This document shows, piece after piece, positions 1 to 7,676 of a DNA stretch of 25,663 nt (the first letter of the stretch is position 1; each line of letters begins with the position of its first letter). The stretch is taken from assembly GCA_009782405.1 (NCBI GenBank), contig WRJC01000041.1:1-25663 (forward strand). Direction: 5' to 3'. A model generated the notes under the pieces. That model made no database searches and was not told where the DNA came from. It saw only the letters and a program-made list of their open reading frames with translations. The position numbers were made by a program, and so were the translations under genes. This DNA is from Oscillospiraceae bacterium (GTDB lineage: Bacteria > Bacillota_A > Clostridia > Oscillospirales > WRJC01).

Positions 1-796
1 CCAAAGTTCTTATGGTGAGCCCTGATTGATTCGGACTCGGCACATCAAGAACGGCAATTGAACTTTTATAATAGCTTATTATTTTTTCGTGTGATAATTT
101 ATGGAAACATATTATTTTTTTGTCTAAGTTTTTCATACCGTCAATAAGCCTCAATTTGACGTAAAAATCCGGGGATATATATATATGGCTACATACTTTA
201 ATATCGGGCATTTGCGAAAATTTTTTCGTTATATCATAACGTTTTTTATGGTATGTCGCAACAGCGCATACATCATATTCAATTATATCTTTTTTCGCTG
301 TGTTTTGGGAAATATTGTTCCCATATTCGCTAATAAAAAATAATGGCAAAAATTTCAAGCCCATGTCTGAATATTTTTTAAAATCATCAGGGTCAAATGT
401 ATAGGCATAATCAAATAACGGAAACAGCTCATTTGATTTCTTAAAATTGTTAAAAGAATCCCACGCATAATAAACAATTCCCCCTTTTTTTTGCATATTA
501 TTGTTTTTTATGTGTTTGATTAAGTCCTGTGTAATTTCTTCTCCTCTTATCAAAATAAAATAATCAAAAGGTCCATGCTTGCTTGCTTTTTTTATGATCG
601 AATTATGATAAAATTTCATGGAATTTTTTGCGTCACGATTTTTTTTGGATAAAAAATGAAGAACCTCCCAGACTAGTGTTAATGGTCGTTCATTGCAAAG
701 CGTAACGTCATAACCCATTATTTCCATTTCGTTTTTTATTTTTAAATGATATTTGTAAAAAAACGGCATAATCAAAAGGATCTTTTTTTTATTCAT
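1..796 (-). CDS. CgeB-like glycosyltransferase, C-terminus cut by window edge
   Basis: The reading frame is open from an ATG at 796 to the window edge, giving about 264 residues with no stop. The start has a GGAG ribosome binding site about 7 nt upstream and lies 20 nt after the GT2 stop. The protein resembles the one encoded at 2198-3223 throughout. Both start with a short lysine run and a hydrophobic strand, carry a YAWDSF / YMWDSF motif near residue 130-150, have LFPLFD-type and LPLFFI-type segments, and end with a GLTIRTL / GLTMRTF motif. That last motif is typical of the glycosyltransferase C-terminal domain of CgeB/YkvP-like proteins. It probably transfers a sugar in cytoplasmic repeat-unit assembly. 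Donor and acceptor cannot be read from the sequence. About 70 residues are likely missing, judged by the paralogue. Confidence 0.75.
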   Translation of the reverse strand, partial: MNKKKILLIMPFFYKYHLKIKNEMEIMGYDVTLCNERPLTLVWEVLHFLSKKNRDAKNSMKFYHNSIIKKASKHGPFDYFILIRGEEITQDLIKHIKNNNMQKKGGIVYYAWDSFNNFKKSNELFPLFDYAYTFDPDDFKKYSDMGLKFLPLFFISEYGNNISQNTAKKDIIEYDVCAVATYHKKRYDITKKFSQMPDIKVCSHIYISPDFYVKLRLIDGMKNLDKKIICFHKLSHEKIISYYKSSIAVLDVPSPNQSGLTIRTL

Positions 797-816
797 AAAA
801 TTGCTCCGACATAAAT

Positions 817-1617
817 TTATTTTTTGGAAAACTTGGTAATTAAAATCCTTCTTATATATTTTAATCTATAAAAGATTCTAAGAAAAATATAAAATAAAGG
901 CGAAATCAACCCAATTTGTTTAAACTCACGGATATTTCTTATATTACCTTCATGCATCCCCTTTAAATTTCCGGACAGGCCGCTAATTCCAAATCCGCGT
1001 TTATCATTACCGCCATAATTAATTGTCTTGATTGGCAAAACAAAAAAATTGTATTTTGCACATATTAATGTAAAATAATAACCATCTTCGACAATTCTTC
1101 TGCTTTCATCAAAGCCTCCTATTTCATCATATATAAGTCTACGAAAAATTACTGTTGACGGATAAGCCAAAGAAGTTATGCTGTATTCTTTAATTGTTGC
1201 TTTGTGCAATTTGTCGATTTTTTTGAATAAAATATATATAGGACCGTGCCTCCCGCCCAAAAAATCAATTTCAGGATGTTTTTTTATTGTTTCAACCTGA
1301 ATTTCAATTTTATCTTCAAGCCACGGATCATCAGAATCATCTAAAGCGAACCAATTCCCAGTTGCCATTCTCATTGCAGCATTACGCGCAGAAGATAAAC
1401 CGCCATTTGGTTTATTAATAAAAACAATTTCAATGGGTGATTTTTCCATGAAATCACTTACTAATTTGGGAGAATTATCCGTTGAACCATCATTAACAAC
1501 AATTATCTCTTTTATATATTCTTTTTTCGTTTGAGCGCAAATAGCTTCCAAAACTGGTATGATAGTCGATTCACTATTGTACATAGGTACAATTACTGAA
1601 ATTTGTATTTCATCCAT
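817..1617 (-). CDS. Family 2 glycosyltransferase
   Basis: This 266-residue protein has the GT-A fold signature of GT2 enzymes. The N-terminal strand ISVIVPMYNSE leads into VNDGSTD at about residues 42-47 (nucleotide-binding Asp), followed by NGGLSSARNAA at 71-81 and a DXD-type metal site LDDSDD at 92-97. A downstream EDG motif (IVEDGYYF) matches the usual catalytic-base region. The C-terminus is basic and hydrophobic (FYIFLRIFYRLKYIRRIL), suggesting membrane association. It should add a sugar from a nucleotide donor to a lipid-linked glycan intermediate; the specificity is unknown. The start overlaps the end of the acyltransferase gene by 8 bp, so the two are co-transcribed and probably translationally coupled. 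The base composition is AT-rich like its left-hand neighbours. Confidence 0.93.
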   Translation of the reverse strand: MDEIQISVIVPMYNSESTIIPVLEAICAQTKKEYIKEIIVVNDGSTDNSPKLVSDFMEKSPIEIVFINKPNGGLSSARNAAMRMATGNWFALDDSDDPWLEDKIEIQVETIKKHPEIDFLGGRHGPIYILFKKIDKLHKATIKEYSITSLAYPSTVIFRRLIYDEIGGFDESRRIVEDGYYFTLICAKYNFFVLPIKTINYGGNDKRGFGISGLSGNLKGMHEGNIRNIREFKQIGLISPLFYIFLRIFYRLKYIRRILITKFSKK

Positions 1618-2179
1618 TATTTTTTATCCTTTTCCATTCCCCCGAATTAGGATCATATTCTTTAATTATCTTTGCCGGTATTCCCGCAATCACACAATAA
1701 TCGGGAAATTCCCCCCGGACAACCGCATTACTTCCCACAACACATTGCTTTCCAAGGATTGTCCCCGCCTGAATAACAGCTCCGTATCCAATAAAACAAT
1801 TTGCGCCTATTTTAGTATCTTTCATAATAAAATCTTGTTTCATAATATGAACGCCGATTTGTTTATAATCATGATCGACATTTGTTATTAAAACATTGCC
1901 TGAAATGGTAGAGCTTTCGCCGATAATCAATTCCGATTCTTGTGATATAATATGAAAATTTTGCCCAATCGACACATTATCTTCAATCGTTATACTTGCA
2001 TTTTCCCCATGTGTTTCCATTCTTAATCCCGGATAAATTCTAACTTTATTTCCTATAATTACATTTTTTGTTCCTGCTAAAAATATAGGTTTTCCGATAT
2101 AAGATAATTTCCCTATTTTTTTAAAGCGAATTTTATATAGAATTGCCCTCATAGCCCAATAATACTTTATTATATTCAT
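1610..2179 (-). CDS. Hexapeptide-repeat (left-handed beta-helix) acyltransferase
   Basis: The 189-residue product has repeated hexapeptide steps (for example ITIEDNVSIG, ELIIGESSTISG, TKIGANCFIGYGAVI, TILGKQCVVGSNAVV). It also has the NVDHDY loop, with the putative catalytic His at about residue 103, and ends with the AGIPAKIIK motif typical of the maltose/galactoside and WbbJ-type O-acetyltransferases. These enzymes form trimers and transfer an acetyl group from acetyl-CoA to a sugar hydroxyl or amine. Here it probably O-acetylates a sugar of the surface polysaccharide. It starts 18 nt after the upstream glycosyltransferase stop, with only a weak GGGT ribosome binding site, so translation likely depends on coupling. 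Confidence 0.92.
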   Translation of the reverse strand: MNIIKYYWAMRAILYKIRFKKIGKLSYIGKPIFLAGTKNVIIGNKVRIYPGLRMETHGENASITIEDNVSIGQNFHIISQESELIIGESSTISGNVLITNVDHDYKQIGVHIMKQDFIMKDTKIGANCFIGYGAVIQAGTILGKQCVVGSNAVVRGEFPDYCVIAGIPAKIIKEYDPNSGEWKRIKNNG

Positions 2180-2197
2180 TTTTTATTATACCCATTT

Positions 2198-3223
2198 TTA
2201 TATAAAATAATGCTCTTCTACATCATCAATAATTGTTTTAATCCAACATGAAAGACTATATTTTGCATATATATCGTTATTTATAGGTATATAATCATGC
2301 TCGAGAAATTCAATAATATCATTCCCGGTATTTGAATTAATTTTATCAATAACTAAAATGTTATTCTCATCATAAAAATCATATTTTTTTATATTTGCAT
2401 TAAATGTTATCAATTTTCTTTTTGCTCCCAAAGTTTCAAAAGTCCGCATGGTTAATCCGTTTTGCATATTATGTTGTACATCGAAAACCGAATTAGATAT
2501 TTTTAAAATGTTCAAACAATCCATGACAGACAAGGGTGTAAATTTGAATTCGTTCATTTTCGTATTTTTAAATTCTGGAATGAAAAATTTATTGTATATG
2601 TATTGAAGCCTATTTAAAAACATATATGAAAAAATTTTTATTCCGTTTGCTTCTAAGGAAGGAAATAGCTCTTTCATAATTACATATCTGTTAGGATGAA
2701 CCGTACAAATACTCATGATATCATATTGAATTCCGCTTATTTTTTTATACCCTATTTCTTCATATGCTTTAATATAAAAAAGAGGCAATAATGTTGTGGT
2801 TTTTGTATTTTCACAATCATATGTATCAAAAGAATAAGTTTTATCGAATAAAGGTATTAAATTTTTACTGTTAGGATAAAGGGCAAATGAATCCCACATA
2901 TACAAAACAAATTTAGCAAACCTTTGTGTATCTTTAAGTCGCTCAATCATTTCATACGTAAATACTTTACAATCTATGATAAAAACCAAATCATATTTTG
3001 TTTTCTTTGTTTCATTTATAATGTGTTCAAAATATTTTTCGATTAATGTGTTTACTAAAGTTTTTTTTATTTTAATGATTCCCTTAAGAAATGAATTTTG
3101 GCTTGGTCTATCATCATAAAAATCAACAGCATATCCTTGATTTTCAAATTCGGATATAATTTCTGTATGATAATTTACCATTGGTGCGCCAATATATAAA
3201 AGCTTTTTTTTATTTTCAATCAT
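2198..3223 (-). CDS. CgeB-like glycosyltransferase
   Basis: This 341-residue protein is the full-length relative of the partial gene at the window start. It begins MIENKKKLLYIGAP, a Rossmann-like first strand, and carries FVLYMWDSFALYP near residue 125. It ends with NGLTMRTFETLGAKRKLITFN, which matches the donor-binding alpha/beta/alpha segment of GT-B enzymes of the CgeB/YkvP group (Glyco_trans_1_2-like). There is no signal peptide or membrane helix. It probably acts on the cytoplasmic face in glycan repeat assembly. The gene lies 8 nt downstream of the epimerase stop, within one operon. The assignment rests on motif pattern only and the sugar is unknown. Codon use is strongly AT-rich. Confidence 0.75.
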   Translation of the reverse strand: MIENKKKLLYIGAPMVNYHTEIISEFENQGYAVDFYDDRPSQNSFLKGIIKIKKTLVNTLIEKYFEHIINETKKTKYDLVFIIDCKVFTYEMIERLKDTQRFAKFVLYMWDSFALYPNSKNLIPLFDKTYSFDTYDCENTKTTTLLPLFYIKAYEEIGYKKISGIQYDIMSICTVHPNRYVIMKELFPSLEANGIKIFSYMFLNRLQYIYNKFFIPEFKNTKMNEFKFTPLSVMDCLNILKISNSVFDVQHNMQNGLTMRTFETLGAKRKLITFNANIKKYDFYDENNILVIDKINSNTGNDIIEFLEHDYIPINNDIYAKYSLSCWIKTIIDDVEEHYFI

Positions 3224-3231
3224 ACAATTCC

Positions 3232-4386
3232 TTAATCATTTTGAAAAAACATACCTTTATCTTTTATTTCATTTATTGATTGTATAAATGATGTATTTAC
3301 ATTTTCTGAATTATTTACATTTTGATTTAAAACCCATTCGGTAAATTCGGTTATACCTCTTTCAAACGAATATTCAATTTTAAAATTACATAAATATTCA
3401 GCTTTTTTAATATCTGCGATATTATGTCTGATATCGCCTTTTCTAAAATCTCCGGATATATGAATTTTGGATTTAGATAAATATAAAGTTTTTAACTTTT
3501 CTGCTATTTCAATGACCGAAATTCTTTCTCCGCTTCCTACGTTTATGCATTGATAATTTGTATTATTGTTTTCAATCACATTGCACGTGATCGACGCTAC
3601 ATCATGTACATGAACAAAGTCTCGGCTTTCATTACCATCCTCAAATATATTTATATCTCTGTTTTCTAATAATAATCTCGAAAATATCGAAAGAATGCCT
3701 GTGTACGGATTGTTAAGCGATTGTCCTGCACCATATACATTTTGATACCTTAAAATTGTATATGGCAAATCCATCATTGGACACATTACTTCCAAAATTT
3801 TTTCCTGCGATAATTTAGTGAAAGCATAATATGAAATAGGGTTTAAATTACATGTTTCAGTTGTATTGATAACTTCAGCATTTTTACCGCATTCGGGACA
3901 TTTAATTTCAAAATCCTTATTTTTCATATCTTCAAAACTTCTTGTTTTGGGCATAACGATACCATGGTCTTCACAAGAATACATACCTTCTCCATATACA
4001 GAGCGGGACGAAGCAAGGATTATTTTTTTTATAGGTACTTTATTTTTTAATATAACTTCAAGTAAATTCGATGTACCTTTTATATTTACATCGGTATACT
4101 TGCCCAGTTCATACATAGATTGTCCTGTTCCTGTTTCAGCGGCAAGATGGATTATATAATCAATATTAATTAGAGCTGACTCCACATCATTTATGTCGCA
4201 TATGCTTCCTTTTATTATTCTGCATTTATCTTTAATGTTATTATAAAGATACGATTTTTTATAATCGTTACCATGAATTTGAGGAGAAAAATTATCTAAT
4301 ACGATTAATTCATATGTATTCTTAAGTTTTTCTATGATTGAATTACCTATAAATCCTGCGCCGCCAGTAATAAGCACTTTTAACAT
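3232..4386 (-). CDS. NAD-dependent epimerase/dehydratase, dTDP-L-rhamnose 4-epimerase (WbiB)-like
   Basis: This 384-residue extended short-chain dehydrogenase has an N-terminal TGGAGFIG NAD-binding motif (G8, G11, G14), LAAETGTGQS at 81-90, SSRSVYGEG at 126-134, and a catalytic YxxxK at Y187/K191. Between the Ser motif and the Tyr it carries an insert with CPEC (C163, C166). This matches the zinc-ribbon-like insert I know from dTDP-L-rhamnose 4-epimerases of the WbiB/Tll type; they interconvert dTDP-L-rhamnose and dTDP-6-deoxy-L-talose. The later segments RYQNVYGAGQSLNNPYTGI and EDGNESRDFVHVHDVA also fit that family. The start has AAAGGAG 8 nt upstream. The exact substrate is inferred; a UDP-sugar epimerase remains possible. 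Confidence 0.85.
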   Translation of the reverse strand: MLKVLITGGAGFIGNSIIEKLKNTYELIVLDNFSPQIHGNDYKKSYLYNNIKDKCRIIKGSICDINDVESALINIDYIIHLAAETGTGQSMYELGKYTDVNIKGTSNLLEVILKNKVPIKKIILASSRSVYGEGMYSCEDHGIVMPKTRSFEDMKNKDFEIKCPECGKNAEVINTTETCNLNPISYYAFTKLSQEKILEVMCPMMDLPYTILRYQNVYGAGQSLNNPYTGILSIFSRLLLENRDINIFEDGNESRDFVHVHDVASITCNVIENNNTNYQCINVGSGERISVIEIAEKLKTLYLSKSKIHISGDFRKGDIRHNIADIKKAEYLCNFKIEYSFERGITEFTEWVLNQNVNNSENVNTSFIQSINEIKDKGMFFQND

Positions 4387-4407
4387 TTGATTATCTCCTT
4401 TAAAGTT

Positions 4408-4527
4408 TCAAATAATACTCCGTTTTATGCTTTCTTCAAAATCAACCATGGCATATTCATTTTCATTTGCATATTCATTAGCGTGCTCGAATTTTTATAT
4501 CTCATATAGTTTGGCGATTTTTGTCAT
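4408..4527 (-). pseudogene. Chimeric small ORF relic: Rpn-partner start joined to an epimerase C-terminus
   Basis: A good ribosome binding site (AAAGGAGTGATTGAAG) precedes an ATG at 4527 that encodes MTKIAKLYEI and then an in-frame TAA at 4497-4495. The same frame continues KFEHANEYANENEYAM and VDFEESIKRSII to a TGA at 4410-4408. The second half repeats the C-terminus of the epimerase at 5467-6309 (EYAMVDFEESTKRS). The first half resembles, from memory, small proteins that sit downstream of Rpn-family genes in Clostridia. I read it as a broken gene or a recombination scar. Whether any peptide is made is unknown. Confidence 0.5.
4417..4468. repeat. 52-bp direct repeat, left copy (duplicated epimerase 3' end)
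   Basis: The segment matches 5482-5533 at 50 of 52 positions in the same orientation. It encodes, on the minus strand, the peptide NEYAMVDFEESIKRS, which corresponds to the native C-terminus of the epimerase carrying the right copy. The two copies bracket the Rpn-family gene. It could be a target duplication, an allele-exchange scar or an element-carried gene end. Confidence 0.85.
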
Positions 4528-4561
4528 CTTCAATCACTCCTTTAATATGCCAACACCGCTT

Positions 4562-5470
4562 TCACTTTATTTTCTTAGCTATCTGTTCCACTTGCTCAAT
4601 GGACAATTCGGTGTCATTGGCGACATCTTCTATTGACATTCCACGTTTTAGCATATTTTCGGCAACTTTTATTGCCTTATTTTGTTCACCCTCTATTCTG
4701 CCCTCTATTCTGCCCTCTTTTATGCCTTCTTTTCTACCCTCTAATATTCCGTCTTTTTTCCACACTCTTTGAGCGTCTGCCAAATTAAACTCCATGCTCA
4801 ACATATTGACCACATCACTCCCATATCGTTCTAAAAATTCCCTTAGCACATTATCTTTTATGCATTCCTTCACCGCTTTTTTCAATGCTTCGCTTAATTC
4901 AAGCCCGTTTCCCAAATTTTCCCGCGCCATTGCCACAAACGTCGAATATCCGCTCAACGTGACGCTGCGATCCATGATCTTTGGATTTTGACCTTTGTTG
5001 ATGTTGTACACCGTCGCTTTCAAATCGAGGCTGTCCGTCTTCTCGATGAACGCATCGGACAGTCGCAAGTCCGATTGTTCCGGGTATTCGTCCATGCCGT
5101 TGTACACCACTATGAACTCCGGCGGGAGTATTTTCATTAACTGCGAACTGTACATCGAATCGTTGTCCGCCATCATTTGATATTGCCGTGCGATATACAG
5201 CAAAAACCTAAGTGGCATATTCGGGTTGATCGACGACTGGTGCTCGACCAAGACGATCAGCCGCCCGCCCGCCGTAAAGGCTATGTCGTTTTCGCGCCCC
5301 GCGAAGATGACGTTTTCCAGCGTGATTATACCTATGTCTTCCGGACTGTAGTCTGTGCCCGCTATCGCGTTGTACAGTTCGCTCAGCTTTTCTTTTTCGC
5401 CGAACAGCTTCTTGAAGACGCTGTCCTTGTAGTTTCGCTTCGCGTTGGCTTCTGTGTTTTGATCGTTCAT
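4562..5470 (-). CDS. Rpn-family recombination-promoting nuclease/putative transposase
   Basis: This 302-residue protein carries the PD-(D/E)XK-type core of the Rpn (transposase_31/PDDEXK) family. ENDIAF has Asp62, and LVEHQSSINPNMPLRFLLYIARQY has Glu76 and Gln78 in place of the usual ExK. Known Rpn proteins are DNA endonucleases that stimulate recombination, some with roles in phage defence. The C-terminus has four-residue repeats of the EGRKEGIKEGRIEGRIEG type at about 241-258, then a helical tail. The start codon overlaps the epimerase stop (ATGA, 4 bp), so it is coupled to the polysaccharide operon. Base composition changes within the gene: the 5' half is GC-rich and the 3' part AT-rich, suggesting a mosaic. 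Confidence 0.88.
   Translation of the reverse strand: MNDQNTEANAKRNYKDSVFKKLFGEKEKLSELYNAIAGTDYSPEDIGIITLENVIFAGRENDIAFTAGGRLIVLVEHQSSINPNMPLRFLLYIARQYQMMADNDSMYSSQLMKILPPEFIVVYNGMDEYPEQSDLRLSDAFIEKTDSLDLKATVYNINKGQNPKIMDRSVTLSGYSTFVAMARENLGNGLELSEALKKAVKECIKDNVLREFLERYGSDVVNMLSMEFNLADAQRVWKKDGILEGRKEGIKEGRIEGRIEGEQNKAIKVAENMLKRGMSIEDVANDTELSIEQVEQIAKKIK
4691..4750 (-). repeat. 12-bp tandem repeat tract coding the EGRI-type repeats of the Rpn protein
   Basis: Five consecutive 12-bp units (4691-4702, 4703-4714, 4715-4726, 4727-4738, 4739-4750) encode GRIE, GRIE, GIKE, GRKE and GILE. The first two units are identical at DNA level; the others are diverged. The unit length is a multiple of three, so unit gain or loss keeps the frame. 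Confidence 0.8.
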
Positions 5471-6309
5471 TGTGTGCTGACACTCCGTTTTGTGCTTTCT
5501 TCAAAATCAACCATGGCATATTCACTTTCATTTCCCTGCATGCTATAACACAAATCGCCGAAAAGCTTTTCGAACGAAGAAACACGCTTCGAAAGCCGTA
5601 TCATCGGATTAAATAATTTTGTCGTGGCAATGCGCTTTCCATAGCATTTTGCTATGCAGCGCACAAGCTCCGTCGTATTCACATACTCTTGGTTTTGCGG
5701 CAAAAACACGCCGTCATTTTCATCTTCGATTACACCGCATATGAAACTGCATAAATTTTCAATGTATATCATGCTGCGCTTATTTTTATAGTTCGGAAAT
5801 ATCGGCGTTTTTTTCGCCAATTTCACAAGCCTCGGAAAATTGCCTTTGCATCCACTCCCATATACCATAGGCGGCCTGACTATGCACAATTTGAAATCAT
5901 CGGCAACCAGTTCTTGAAGTTCTTGTTCCGCTTTGAGTTTGCTTCCGCCGTAAAAATCTTTTTTATTAGGCTTAGGCAAAGTATTTTTGTCAATTTCTGA
6001 ATTAGCTTTTCCGTATACTGCCATGCTGCTCAAAAAAATAAATTGCCTTACCTGTTCTTTTTTTGCCTTTTCTGCCACATTTACGGCTAAATCGCAGTTT
6101 ATTTCATAGTACAGCGGTTTCATTTTTTTTGTTTGTTTTACATGGGCAATTCCCGCGCAGTGCAAAACGCTGTCATATCCGGCAAAATCAACGCTTCTCC
6201 ATGCATCGTTTCGGCTACTTGCCATTTTTATTTCAAATTTGTCTTTTGCGAACGCTTCAAATGATTGCCCTATGTAGCTGTCGTCGCCTATTACCAAAAT
6301 CCTTTTCAT
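5467..6309 (-). CDS. NAD-dependent epimerase/dehydratase (4-keto-sugar reductase/epimerase type)
   Basis: This 280-residue SDR-fold protein has an N-terminal nucleotide-binding strand and loop VIGDDSYIG, less canonical than GxxGxxG. It has LHCAGIAHV at 49-57, FLSSMAVYG at 92-100 and the catalytic YxxxK at Y120/K124. It lies directly downstream of the phosphoglycosyl transferase with a 4-bp ATGA overlap. That arrangement is seen for WbpV/WreQ-like reductases that make UDP-QuiNAc or UDP-FucNAc for a partner phosphoglycosyl transferase, so it may make the initiating sugar nucleotide. The last codons lie in the right copy of a 52-bp direct repeat, and its stop overlaps the Rpn start. The exact substrate is inference. 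Confidence 0.85.
   Translation of the reverse strand: MKRILVIGDDSYIGQSFEAFAKDKFEIKMASSRNDAWRSVDFAGYDSVLHCAGIAHVKQTKKMKPLYYEINCDLAVNVAEKAKKEQVRQFIFLSSMAVYGKANSEIDKNTLPKPNKKDFYGGSKLKAEQELQELVADDFKLCIVRPPMVYGSGCKGNFPRLVKLAKKTPIFPNYKNKRSMIYIENLCSFICGVIEDENDGVFLPQNQEYVNTTELVRCIAKCYGKRIATTKLFNPMIRLSKRVSSFEKLFGDLCYSMQGNESEYAMVDFEESTKRSVSTQ
5482..5533. repeat. 52-bp direct repeat, right copy (inside the epimerase 3' end)
   Basis: This copy lies in the native coding sequence and encodes the residues around EYAMVDFEESTKRS. It differs at two positions from 4417-4468, and homology ends abruptly on the downstream side just after the CGG AGT codons. The 1,013 bp between the copies contain the Rpn gene and the start of the small ORF relic. 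Confidence 0.85.
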
Positions 6310-6980
6310 TTCTCGACCAATTCATCGTTTTTTTCGGTTTCAGTTTCTTTTTCGATTGCTTCCGGTTTATCATGCGGGCTGTTTTTATCCGGCTTAGCTC
6401 CCTCGACCACGCCTTCCCTCCTCAAAACTTTGAACACCGTCATGAAAAAACATTTGCAATCCATCAAAAAACTCACTTTTCGCGCGTATTCGCCGTCAAA
6501 CTTTGCCTTTAGTTCGATTGGTATTTCGTCGCGCCCGTTCACCTGTGCCCAGCCCGTGAGTCCCGGGCGGATATCGTTTGCGCCGTATTTGTCGCGCTCG
6601 GCGATCAGGTCATATTGGTTCCACAGCGCCGGGCGCGGCCCGACTATGCTCATCTTGCCTGTCAGTATATGGACAGCTTGTATTATTTCGTCGAGGCTGG
6701 ATTTGCGGAGAAACATTCCGACCCGCGTTATATATTGTTCGGGGTTTTCAAGCAAATGGGTGGGAGTGTCTTTCGGGGTGTCGATTTTCATGCTGCGGTA
6801 TTTGAGCATATAGAAATAGGTTTTGCGGATGCCCACCCTTTTTTGCCTGAAAAATACCGGCCCGCGGCTATCTATTTTTATCGCGACCGCCACAACCAGA
6901 AACACGGGAGACAATAAAATGATCCCCAGAAGGCTCAACGCAATATCTATAAATCGCTTAAAAAACTTACGGTATATCAA
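6306..6980 (-). CDS. Polyprenyl-phosphate phosphoglycosyl transferase (bacterial sugar transferase, PglC/WcaJ family)
   Basis: This 224-residue enzyme starts the lipid-linked glycan by moving a sugar-1-phosphate from UDP-sugar to undecaprenyl phosphate at the membrane. A single N-terminal hydrophobic segment (residues 10-35, re-entrant in this family) is followed by GPVFFRQKRVG, the Asp-Glu catalytic pair D97/E98 in SSLDEIIQ, GKMSIVGPRP at 108-117 and RPGLTGWAQVNGR at 138-150. It is the short, monotopic form. The start is a TTG at 6980: a GGGAGAG site lies just upstream and an in-frame TAA eight codons upstream rules out a longer protein. The last 30 residues are charged and low-complexity. 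It is the first gene of the operon. Confidence 0.93.
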   Translation of the reverse strand: MIYRKFFKRFIDIALSLLGIILLSPVFLVVAVAIKIDSRGPVFFRQKRVGIRKTYFYMLKYRSMKIDTPKDTPTHLLENPEQYITRVGMFLRKSSLDEIIQAVHILTGKMSIVGPRPALWNQYDLIAERDKYGANDIRPGLTGWAQVNGRDEIPIELKAKFDGEYARKVSFLMDCKCFFMTVFKVLRREGVVEGAKPDKNSPHDKPEAIEKETETEKNDELVEK

Positions 6981-7065
6981 AAAATTTCTCTCCCGTCTTT
7001 ATAAAATGCATCATGCCGTTGGGCAAGCGCTATCACCGCCCCCCTTTTCCATATGTCAATTATTG

Positions 7066-7095
7066 ATTATACCACAAAACAAACACCAAATGCAA
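7066..7095 (-). promoter_or_regulatory. Promoter of the polysaccharide operon
   Basis: On the minus strand TTGCAT (7095-7090) and TATAAT (7071-7066) are separated by 18 bp. A TG one base before the -10 makes it an extended -10. Transcription would start near 7059, leaving a leader of about 80 nt before the TTG start at 6980. Confidence 0.7.
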
Positions 7096-7133
7096 TACCC
7101 TGATTATGAATTTGCTGTTACAAATCCATTAAA

Positions 7134-7631
7134 TTATTTTCCATATCCTGTTGCCGTTTCGCGAAAACAATCCTGTTCCCAATTTGCCGGGTTGTTCGCA
7201 ATGTATTCTTTAATTCGGATGTAATCGGATTCGCTTCGGATTATATGGTCGTGGAACGATTTTTGCCACGGCGAAAACCCCGCCTTTTTCGTGACATATG
7301 ATTTTAGATTGCGCACGAGGTATTGTAGGGGCGACCGTCCCCGGTCGCCCGCTTTTGGTTCAATGACCATGATGAAATGGGCATGGTTTGGCATGATTAC
7401 ATAACCATCGAAAACGGCAATGCCATTTGCATGATAATATTTGATCGCTGTTTCGATTATCGCTCCGAGATCCGACAATTTCGTATGCGGGCGACCGAGG
7501 ACGGTCGCCCCTACAATTTCGCCGAATATTTCATTTCTGCCTTTCGCGCAAACCGTCACGAAATATGTGCCGGCTTTTCTGTAATCGTAATCTTTCAAAC
7601 GATTTGGTTTTCGTTTTGGCAATTCTTCCAT
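7134..7631 (-). CDS. REP-associated tyrosine transposase (RAYT, Y1/HUH family)
   Basis: The protein has the TnpA-REP/IS200-like Y1 transposase layout. MEELPKRKPNRLKDYDYRK leads into TYFVTVCAKGR, the HUH motif is in MPNHAHFIM, a candidate nucleophile Tyr lies in LKSYVTKKAG, and YIRIKEYIANNP near the end is characteristic. RAYTs cut and join single-stranded REP hairpins next to a GTAG foot. The frame opens at 7670, but a promoter places the transcript start near there. The family normally begins at M-x-LPKRK, so 7631 is the chosen start. Two REP palindromes lie inside the gene and are translated as VGATVLGRP and GDRGRSPLQ without breaking the frame. The gene stands alone, without terminal repeats of an insertion sequence. 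Confidence 0.88.
   Translation of the reverse strand: MEELPKRKPNRLKDYDYRKAGTYFVTVCAKGRNEIFGEIVGATVLGRPHTKLSDLGAIIETAIKYYHANGIAVFDGYVIMPNHAHFIMVIEPKAGDRGRSPLQYLVRNLKSYVTKKAGFSPWQKSFHDHIIRSESDYIRIKEYIANNPANWEQDCFRETATGYGK
7325..7351 (+). repeat. REP palindrome A (inside the RAYT gene)
   Basis: GTAG at 7325-7328 is followed by an 8-bp perfect stem GGGCGACC / GGTCGCCC (7329-7336 and 7343-7350) with a six-base loop GTCCCC. The GTAG foot plus hairpin is the structure recognised by RAYT transposases. It differs from copy B only in the loop region. Confidence 0.85.
7488..7514 (-). repeat. REP palindrome B (inside the RAYT gene)
   Basis: On the minus strand GTAG (7514-7511) precedes the hairpin formed by 7510-7503 and 7496-7489, with loop GTCCTC. 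It is in opposite orientation to copy A, 136 bp away. It is identical over 29 bases (7486-7514) to the copy ending at 18324. Confidence 0.87.
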
Positions 7632-7676
7632 ATGCAGTACATCCGTCTCTTCTTCGCATATCCCCGCCATACGCCC

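Noticed and set aside
4691..4750. CRISPR-like or satellite array
   Set aside because: The units are 12 bp, contiguous and coding, without spacers; they are protein repeats of the Rpn gene.
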